6,459 bases of DNA from Sphingomonadaceae bacterium (GTDB lineage Bacteria > Pseudomonadota > Alphaproteobacteria > Sphingomonadales > Sphingomonadaceae): NCBI GenBank assembly GCA_013821585.1, contig JACDGO010000119.1:1-6459 (forward strand), in the 5' to 3' direction. Positions 1-6,459 of this stretch are shown in pieces. How positions within the stretch are numbered: position 1 is the first letter of the stretch; each line of letters begins with the position of its first letter. The notes under the pieces are model-generated. The model had not been told where the DNA came from and searched no databases. It saw only the letters and a list, made by a program, of their open reading frames with translations. The position numbers and the translations under genes are program-made.

Positions 1-205
1 GCACGACCTACCACGTCGTCGCCGGCGACGGTCCCGAACGCATCCACGGCGAATGGTGGAGGAGCGCGCGCGAAATTTGGGCCGTGCGAGATTACTTCCG
101 GGTCGAAACCAAGGACGGCGAGCGCTTCTGGCTGTTTCGCCGTGGCGACGGGATCGAGACACCTACGGGCGACCTCAGTTGGTACATGCACGGGTCGTTC
201 GGCTG

Positions 206-206
<1 letters not shown>
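1..206 (+). CDS. imuB: ImuB, Y-family DNA polymerase-like protein (3' end only)
   Basis: Only the C-terminal 67 codons are present; the gene begins outside the window and is in frame from base 3. The translated tail contains [18 protein letters not shown], then [18 protein letters not shown], and ends in [10 protein letters not shown]. This matches the C-terminal end of ImuB proteins, where a W-W-R element, an RDYF/Y-x-V-E element and a final W-(Y/F)-(M/L)-H-G-x-(F/Y) are usual. ImuB is a Y-family polymerase relative that lacks polymerase activity and, from known work on the family, links DnaE2 to the sliding clamp. The Y-family palm domain and any clamp-binding motif lie upstream and cannot be judged. 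The TGA stop (204-206) shares its last base with the dnaE2 ATG, which supports an imuA-imuB-dnaE2 operon. Identification is firm despite the short piece. Confidence 0.9.
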
Positions 207-3466
<3,260 letters not shown>

Positions 3467-3543
3467 GTCGCGAATTCCCAAGACGGAATGGCCGACATCG
3501 TGGAATCGGTCGACGCCACGTCGTTCGGCCTGGGGCAGCCACG

Positions 3544-3548
3544 CGCCC
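3544..3548 (+). repeat. Target-site duplication CGCCC, left copy
   Basis: CGCCC abuts the left inverted repeat; an identical pentamer abuts the right one at 3707-3711. One exact 5-bp match at these two fixed positions has about a 1 in 1000 chance of arising at random, somewhat more in GC-rich DNA. Confidence 0.8.
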
Positions 3549-3567
3549 GATTGTGTTGAAAAAGTCC
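3549..3567 (+). repeat. Left terminal inverted repeat (19 bp)
   Basis: This is GATTGTGTTGAAAAAGTCC, exactly complementary to 3688-3706. The next bases outwards (3548 and 3707) no longer pair, nor do the next inwards (3568 and 3687), so the repeat is exactly 19 bp. Confidence 0.92.
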
Positions 3568-3687
3568 GCAGCCGGATTTTGTCTGCAATGATCGAACGCG
3601 CCTCGGCGGTTGAGAGCAACAATGGCTCAATAACCGAATCAGTGTTGAATCATTGTTGCTGAAAATCGGGAACTGAAGTGCTCGCCG

Positions 3688-3706
3688 GGACTTTTTCAAC
3701 ACAATC
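3688..3706 (-). repeat. Right terminal inverted repeat (19 bp)
   Basis: This is GGACTTTTTCAACACAATC on the + strand, the perfect reverse complement of 3549-3567. No mismatch between the two ends suggests a fairly recent insertion or selection to keep the ends. Confidence 0.92.
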
Positions 3707-3711
3707 CGCCC
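3707..3711 (+). repeat. Target-site duplication CGCCC, right copy
   Basis: CGCCC directly follows the right inverted repeat and matches 3544-3548. Deleting the element and one copy would restore the sequence GCCACGCGCCCAATAGTC. Confidence 0.8.
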
Positions 3712-3743
3712 AATAGTCGTGGTTCCGTGCAACCTCGCCTGAT

Positions 3744-3782
3744 CCGGAAGCGGCCGTTCGTTTATGCCCCTGCCCGGAAGCG
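3744..3782 (+). repeat. Two direct copies of CCGGAAGCG, 30 bp apart
   Basis: CCGGAAGCG occurs at 3744-3752 and 3774-3782, with start-to-start distance 30 bp, close to three helical turns. It lies upstream of the weak promoter candidate of the regulator gene. It may be a pair of protein binding half-sites, or chance in GC-rich DNA. Confidence 0.3.
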
Positions 3783-3808
3783 CGCTTGCGAATTGGTGTT
3801 CCTCCTGA

Positions 3809-3839
3809 TTGACTTGCCGTAAGCTCGGGCGTGATTGTC
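3809..3839 (+). promoter_or_regulatory. Weak sigma-70-like promoter candidate
   Basis: TTGACT at 3809-3814 matches five of six bases of the -35 consensus. At 17-18 bp downstream there is only a poor -10 (TGATTG at 3832 or GATTGT at 3833). It is the best candidate seen upstream of the PAS-LuxR gene and would give a leader of roughly 65 bases. The weak -10 could mean an activator is needed or that this is not the promoter. Confidence 0.25.
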
Positions 3840-3849
3840 AGCGCTGTCA
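3836..3849. promoter_or_regulatory. Imperfect palindrome, possible operator
   Basis: TGTCAGCGCTGTCA has a perfect 8-bp palindromic core (CAGCGCTG) flanked by a T/T mismatch and then two further paired positions. It overlaps the poor -10 of the candidate promoter and sits 58 bp before the start codon of the regulator gene, a suitable place for autoregulation. The function is inferred from position only. Confidence 0.25.
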
Positions 3850-3893
3850 CGGGCGTTGCCGATGCGTTGGCTTCTCGCCAGATCAGTTACGGC

Positions 3894-3900
3894 AGAGGAG
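3894..3900 (+). promoter_or_regulatory. Ribosome binding site of the PAS-LuxR gene
   Basis: AGAGGAG stands 7 bases before the ATG at 3908. It decides the start: the frame is open further upstream to a TTG at 3809, but that codon has no such site and the added residues are rich in Arg and Cys and unlike a PAS protein. Confidence 0.8.
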
Positions 3901-3907
3901 AAGCACG

Positions 3908-5398
3908 ATGGTGAAGCGCGAGCCGCATGTTGGTCCCCCAGACCGAGCACAGCTTCACCAGATCATTGCGGACATGACCGATGGCGTCGTCCAGCTAGAG
4001 GCCGATGGTCGCATCGTCTGGGCGAACGTCTCGGCGCTGGCGATGCACGGCGTGGATCGTGTGGAGGCTCTTGGCGCCACCGCGACGCAATACCAGAAGC
4101 GCTTTAAACTCGCGCTGCGCGACGGCCGCCAGCTTAGCGCTCGCGACTACCCGATGGCGCGCCTGTGCCGCGGAAACGGCTTCGACGATCTGGTCGTCAA
4201 CGTCTGTAGAATGGGCAAGCCAGAACCAGACTGGGTGCACCGGTATCGTGGGATCGTACTGCGCGACACAGCTGGAGAGATCAACTGCCTGGTGCTCGTT
4301 ATTGACGATGCCACCGACGCGTTCGAGGCCGAGGAGCGCTTCGAAAGCATGTTCAACGCCAATCCGGCACCGGCTTTGATCGTGCGTCTGGTGGATCTGC
4401 GGTTCGTCCGCGTGAACGAAGGATTTCTGGAACTCAGCGGCTATAGTGAAGATCAGATCATCGGCCGCACCATGTACGACATCGATATCCTGGAGGGTGC
4501 CGAGAAGAAGGACAAGGCCAAGTCGCTCTTCAAGGAGGGGGCGACCGTGCCGCAGATGGAGGCAGAGCTCCCGGTTCCAGCCGGAGGAACCAAGCTGATA
4601 CTACTGGCCGGGCACCCTGCGGAGCTCGCCAACGAGCCTTGCATGATCTTCACTTTCGCTGATCTTGAACCGCGGCGGAGGGCGGAGGAGGCGCTCCGCC
4701 AGAGCGAAGAGCGGTTCTCGACGGCGTTCAGGCTGGCACCCGTCCCGATGATGCTCAGCAGTCTCGACGGACACCGCATCCTCAACGTCAACCACGCCTT
4801 CTTGACTGTGACAGGTTGGAGCATCGAAGCGGTGATCGGTCGCAGGCCGGCCGACATCGAACTGTGGGAGAGCAGCGCGGCGCGACGCGAAATCGACCGC
4901 AAGGTCGCCGAGAGCGGTTCGTTCCGAAGCTACGAACTGAAACTGAAGACGCGCGACGGCAAGCTCGTCACTTGCCTGGTGTCGGCCGAGACGGTTACGA
5001 TCAACGGCCAATACTGCCTGCTGTCCGCTTTCCAGGACATAACCGATCGCAAGCGGACCGAACTCGACCTGATCGCGGCGATCGAGGGTGCGATGCGCGA
5101 CACGAGCTGGCTGAGCCAAAAGATTATGGACCGCCTCGCGGCACTGCGCGATCCCAGCCCGAAGCTTGGCAGCGGCACCCCGCCTGTAGATCTCACTACG
5201 CGCGAGCGTGAAGTGCTCGCGCTGATCACTCAAGGTAAGAGCGATAGTGCGATCGCCGAGACGCTTTCGCTGAAGCGCAACACCGTGCGCAACCACGTTG
5301 CCCGGCTCTACGGCAAGATGGGGGCGCACAATCGCGCCGAAGCGATCATCTGGGCGCGAGACCGTGGGCATCACATCGGCGCGCACGAGCCCCAATAA
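3908..5398 (+). CDS. Triple-PAS one-component regulator with C-terminal LuxR-type HTH
   Basis: A 496-residue protein predicted to be cytoplasmic, with no transmembrane segment or signal peptide. Three PAS sensor domains come first: PAS1 about 15-137 (LHQIIADMTDGVVQL to VLVIDDATD), PAS2 about 143-253 (FESMFNANPAPALIV to FTFADLEPRRR), and PAS3 about 268-382 (ERFSTAFRLAPVPMML, NVNHAFLTVTGWS, ending FQDITDRKR). A helical linker (253-270) joins PAS2 to PAS3, and another at 381-413 (ELDLIAAIEGAMRDTSWLS) precedes the LuxR/FixJ-type helix-turn-helix at about 428-487 (LTTREREVLALITQGKSD, then TVRNHVARLYGKMG). No histidine kinase, receiver or cyclase domain is present, so sensing and DNA binding appear to be in one chain. 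Ligand or cofactor is unknown; no cysteine pattern or heme motif of a known sensor was recognised. The ATG at 3908 is preceded by AGAGGAG at good spacing. The genes downstream are stress-type membrane proteins, which suggests but does not show a role in stress control. Confidence 0.9.
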   Translation: MVKREPHVGPPDRAQLHQIIADMTDGVVQLEADGRIVWANVSALAMHGVDRVEALGATATQYQKRFKLALRDGRQLSARDYPMARLCRGNGFDDLVVNVCRMGKPEPDWVHRYRGIVLRDTAGEINCLVLVIDDATDAFEAEERFESMFNANPAPALIVRLVDLRFVRVNEGFLELSGYSEDQIIGRTMYDIDILEGAEKKDKAKSLFKEGATVPQMEAELPVPAGGTKLILLAGHPAELANEPCMIFTFADLEPRRRAEEALRQSEERFSTAFRLAPVPMMLSSLDGHRILNVNHAFLTVTGWSIEAVIGRRPADIELWESSAARREIDRKVAESGSFRSYELKLKTRDGKLVTCLVSAETVTINGQYCLLSAFQDITDRKRTELDLIAAIEGAMRDTSWLSQKIMDRLAALRDPSPKLGSGTPPVDLTTREREVLALITQGKSDSAIAETLSLKRNTVRNHVARLYGKMGAHNRAEAIIWARDRGHHIGAHEPQ

Positions 5399-5411
5399 AA
5401 GTGCACTCATT

Positions 5412-5439
5412 GGTGCAATAGCACCCGTCGAATGGGTGC
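5412..5439 (+). terminator. Hairpin after the PAS-LuxR gene, possible terminator
   Basis: GCACCC (5421-5426) pairs with GGGTGC (5434-5439); with a G-T wobble and a T-A pair inside, the stem reaches 8 pairs around a CGA loop. The same left arm can instead pair backwards: GGTGC (5412-5416) with GCACC (5421-5425), loop AATA. The hairpin lies 22 bases after the TAA of the regulator gene. There is no T-run directly after it, only ATCTTT 8 bases on, so intrinsic termination would be weak. Confidence 0.4.
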
Positions 5440-5510
5440 GGGCGCATCTTTGAAGGCCTGTACCCAGGACATACCTTCAGCGTGCCCGGGAATCATTCCG
5501 GCTGATCGTT

Positions 5511-5514
5511 GGAG
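5511..5514 (+). promoter_or_regulatory. Ribosome binding site of the GlsB-like gene
   Basis: GGAG is placed 7 bases before the ATG at 5522. It supports this start over the in-frame ATG at 5432, which would add 30 residues of non-hydrophobic sequence that the family lacks and lies inside the hairpin. Confidence 0.75.
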
Positions 5515-5521
5515 AAGACGA

Positions 5522-5776
5522 ATGTCCATTATCGCATGGATCATCCTCGGCCTGGTCGCCGGGTTTATTGGCAGCAAGCTCGTTAATAGGACTGGTGAGG
5601 GCGTGCTGCTCGACATCGTGCTCGGCGTCGTCGGCGCCGTCGTCGGCGGCTTCGTGTTCAACCAGTTCGGCGCGGTCGGCGTTACGGGGCTGAACATCTA
5701 CAGTCTGCTCGTCGCTGTCGTCGGCGCGGTTGCCGTGTTGTTCCTTTACCATTTGGTCTTTCGCGCAGCGCGCTGA
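5522..5776 (+). CDS. GlsB/YeaQ/YmgE family small membrane protein
   Basis: An 84-residue, very hydrophobic protein of the usual length for this family (transglycosylase-associated domain). It begins MSIIAWIILGLVAGFIGSKL and then has the loop NRTGEG. Three membrane segments are visible, at about 3-19, 28-49 and 57-80, rich in Gly, Val and Ala (GVVGAVVGGFVFNQFG in the second). These features are typical of the family: an N-terminal W-hydrophobic-G-x-x-A-G-x-x-(A/G) helix, a short polar loop with a glycine, then G-x-x-G-A-x-x-G-G in helix 2. Members are often linked to acid, osmotic or general stress, but their biochemical role is unknown, so no catalytic function is claimed. Location would be the inner membrane. 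The gene is 62 bp upstream of another stress-type gene in the same direction, and probably in one transcript with it. Confidence 0.9.
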   Translation: MSIIAWIILGLVAGFIGSKLVNRTGEGVLLDIVLGVVGAVVGGFVFNQFGAVGVTGLNIYSLLVAVVGAVAVLFLYHLVFRAAR

Positions 5777-5803
5777 GGACATCCGGACGAAGCCAAGAAG
5801 CCA

Positions 5804-5816
5804 GCCCGATCCGGGC
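5804..5816 (+). other. Small inverted repeat between the two stress genes
   Basis: GCCCG-ATC-CGGGC forms a 5-bp GC stem with a three-base loop, 22 bases before the next ATG. It has no T-run and is too short for a confident terminator. It may modulate read-through or translation, or have no role. Confidence 0.25.
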
Positions 5817-5824
5817 CGGTAAAT

Positions 5825-5829
5825 AGGAG
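5825..5829 (+). promoter_or_regulatory. Ribosome binding site of the YflT-like gene
   Basis: AGGAG stands 9 bases before the ATG at 5839 in an AT-rich leader (AAATAGGAGAGAATAATC), which suggests good translation. Confidence 0.75.
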
Positions 5830-5838
5830 AGAATAATC

Positions 5839-6450
5839 ATGACCAAGACTCTGACCGGTCTTTTCGACCGATACGACGACGCCCAACGGGCGGTGAAGGA
5901 TCTCGAGGCGGCAGGCGTGCCGCACCGCGATATCAGCATCGTCGCCAGCAACGCCGACGGTGAGCGAGTCGCGGGCGCCGATACGGGCACTGCGGCTGCT
6001 GAGGATGCGGGTGCCGGAGCCGGCATTGGCGCCGCTGTCGGCGGCGTAGGCGGTTTGCTCGCTGGTCTTGGCCTGTTGGCGATCCCGGGCCTGGGCCCGG
6101 TCGTCGCGGCTGGGTGGCTTGCATCCACCGCGGTCGGTGCGGTCAGCGGTGCCGCTGTCGGCGGTGCCGCAGGCGGCCTGATCGGCGGGCTGACCCATGC
6201 CGGCGTGCCGGAGGAGGACGCGCATGTGTATGCCGAGGGAGTCCGCCGCGGCGGGACGCTGGTCACGGCGAAGGTCGACGACGCACTGGTGGACGTGGTC
6301 ACGCCGATTCTCCGCGACGACCGGGCGGTGGAGGTGGCTACCCGACGTCGGGACTATCAGGCGGGCGGCTGGACCCGCTTCGACGACGCCGCGCCGGAAT
6401 ATTCAGCCGATCAGGTGCGCGCCGAGCGTGCCCGCTACGAGCGCGTCTGA
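5839..6450 (+). CDS. YflT/GSP17M-like stress protein with glycine-zipper core
   Basis: A 203-residue protein. Residues 4-38 (TLTGLFDRYDDAQRAVKDL, then GVPHRDISIVASN) match the start of the general stress protein 17M / heat-induced YflT domain, with the pattern of a short beta strand, a helix carrying D-x-A-x-x-A-V-x-x-L, and a D-I-S-I-V strand. Residues 58-118 form a Gly/Ala-rich hydrophobic stretch with two zipper-like parts, GIGAAVGGVGGLLAGLG (62-78) and SGAAVGGAAGGLIGG (103-117), around the turn LLAIPGLGPVVAAGW (79-93), suggesting a membrane-inserted hairpin. Residues 121-147 (GVPEEDAHVYAEGVRRGGT then LVTAKV) resemble the second half of the same fold, so the hydrophobic insert may split a compact domain. 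The charged tail (158-203) is variable. Proteins of this layout are common in alphaproteobacteria and are usually called general stress proteins; molecular role unknown. The start is set by AGGAG at 5825. Stop TGA is at 6448-6450, 9 bases before the window ends. Confidence 0.85.
   Translation: MTKTLTGLFDRYDDAQRAVKDLEAAGVPHRDISIVASNADGERVAGADTGTAAAEDAGAGAGIGAAVGGVGGLLAGLGLLAIPGLGPVVAAGWLASTAVGAVSGAAVGGAAGGLIGGLTHAGVPEEDAHVYAEGVRRGGTLVTAKVDDALVDVVTPILRDDRAVEVATRRRDYQAGGWTRFDDAAPEYSADQVRAERARYERV
6031..6164 (+). repeat. 14-bp direct repeat within the glycine-zipper coding region
   Basis: GCCGCTGTCGGCGG occurs at 6031-6044 and 6151-6164, exactly 120 bp apart and in the same frame, encoding A-A-V-G-G in both zipper halves. 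It probably reflects repeated protein composition rather than a separate element, although an internal duplication cannot be excluded. Confidence 0.5.
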
Positions 6451-6459
6451 GCGTTAAAC

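Larger units (their letters stand above)
3549..3706. mobile_element. MITE-like non-autonomous element, 158 bp
   Basis: The element is bounded by perfect 19-bp terminal inverted repeats: GATTGTGTTGAAAAAGTCC at 3549-3567 and its reverse complement at 3688-3706. The pentamer CGCCC stands directly outside each end (3544-3548 and 3707-3711), as expected for a 5-bp target duplication. The interior (120 bp) has no transposase or other plausible gene. By hand count the element is 47 % G+C, well below the genes around it. Further inner complementary segments (3572-3580 with 3662-3670, one mismatch; 3615-3624 with 3651-3660, perfect) let one strand fold into a long interrupted hairpin. These are the marks of a miniature inverted-repeat transposable element that would be moved by the transposase of a related full-length insertion sequence. 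The parent IS family cannot be named from the ends alone; a TGTTGAAAAAGT core recurs at ends of several DDE transposase families as far as I recall. Confidence 0.85.
3467..3907. other. Intergenic region dnaE2 to PAS-LuxR gene (441 bp)
   Basis: There is no credible gene here. The first 77 bases (3467-3543) after dnaE2 show no strong terminator: only a 5-bp inverted match CGTGG/CCACG (3499-3503, 3516-3520) with a 12-base loop and no T-run. Bases 3544-3711 hold the MITE-like element with its flanking duplications. Bases 3712-3907 form the upstream region of the regulator gene, with a direct repeat, a weak promoter candidate, an imperfect palindrome and a ribosome binding site. Short open frames at 3453-3662 and 3488-3559 run into the element, lack start signals and look like chance. 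Confidence 0.7.
5399..5521. other. Intergenic region with overlapping hairpins and leader of glsB-like gene
   Basis: This 123-bp gap has a hairpin cluster near the regulator stop codon (5401-5439) and then the leader of the next gene. A weak promoter-like pair, TTGAAG (5450-5455) and TACCTT (5472-5477) with 16 bp between, is present. A palindrome GGAATCATTCC (5489-5499) lies just before the ribosome binding site. None of these sites is strong enough for a separate call except the hairpin. Confidence 0.4.

Noticed and set aside
53..205. 51-codon N-terminal extension of dnaE2
   Set aside because: It is the imuB tail read in another frame. The imuB frame gives conserved motifs up to 203, and DnaE2 homology starts at the ATG at 206.
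3488..3559. Short frame MADIVESVDATSFGLGQPRA
   Set aside because: It ends inside the mobile element. Removing the element gives a stop two codons beyond the junction, it has no ribosome binding site, and it is too short to judge.
3668..3695. GGAAC inside the mobile element as an EcfG -35
   Set aside because: No CGTT or GTT stands at 16-17 bp; the corresponding bases are the ACTTTTTC of the right inverted repeat.
3809..3907. Upstream TTG start giving 33 extra residues on the PAS-LuxR protein
   Set aside because: There is no ribosome binding site, the composition is rich in Cys and Arg, and the stretch overlaps promoter-like sequence. The ATG at 3908 has AGAGGAG.
3467..3907. LexA box of alphaproteobacterial type (GTTC-N7-GTTC)
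   Set aside because: None was found in this gap. SOS control of imuB-dnaE2 would lie upstream of the window.
4601..5410. 269-codon open frame on the minus strand
   Set aside because: It is antisense to the PAS-LuxR gene, has no recognisable domain and reflects GC-biased third positions.
5489..5510. GGAAT...CGTT resembling an EcfG general-stress promoter
   Set aside because: The spacing is 13 bp, whereas EcfG-type promoters have about 16-17 bp between GGAAC and CGTT. It is also too close to the start codon.
5432..5521. Upstream ATG for the GlsB-like protein
   Set aside because: It adds 30 polar residues absent from the family and has no ribosome binding site. The ATG at 5522 begins the typical first membrane helix.
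5682..6302. 206-codon open frame on the minus strand
   Set aside because: It is low-complexity Pro/Ala/Thr-rich and antisense to the YflT-like gene.

Overview
The window comes from a GC-rich genome (clearly above 60 % G+C by eye), most likely an alphaproteobacterium and probably a sphingomonad. The reasons are the imuB-dnaE2 mutagenesis arrangement, the style of the PAS-LuxR regulator, and the neighbouring small stress genes (GlsB/YeaQ type and YflT/GSP17M type). The taxon is inferred from protein style only; no marker gene is present. All five genes lie on the + strand.

Region 1 (1-3466) is the distal part of an SOS mutagenesis cassette. It holds the last 67 codons of a Y-family polymerase-like protein (ImuB), overlapping by one base a complete dnaE2 (imuC) gene of 1086 codons. 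ImuB and DnaE2, with ImuA (not seen here), normally act together in error-prone bypass of DNA damage. The catalytic aspartates of DnaE2 are intact.

Region 2 (3467-3907) is a 441-bp non-coding gap. Its main content is a 158-bp element at 3549-3706 with perfect 19-bp terminal inverted repeats, flanked directly by a 5-bp target duplication (CGCCC). It has no transposase gene, is 47 % G+C by hand count and can fold on itself, so it looks like a MITE (non-autonomous transposable element). Downstream, before the next gene, are a 9-bp direct repeat, a weak promoter candidate, a short imperfect palindrome and a good ribosome binding site.

Region 3 (3908-6450) looks like a signal and stress block. 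A soluble 496-residue regulator with three PAS domains and a C-terminal LuxR-type DNA-binding domain is followed by an 84-residue three-helix membrane protein (GlsB/YeaQ/YmgE family). Then comes a 203-residue protein with a YflT-like N-terminus and a glycine-zipper hydrophobic core. The last two are 62 bp apart and probably share a transcript. The regulator is separated from them by 123 bp with a hairpin, so it may be transcribed separately and could control them, which is an inference from position only.

No tRNA, rRNA, CRISPR array or complete insertion sequence was seen. The least expected item is the MITE-like element; the coding genes belong to known families.
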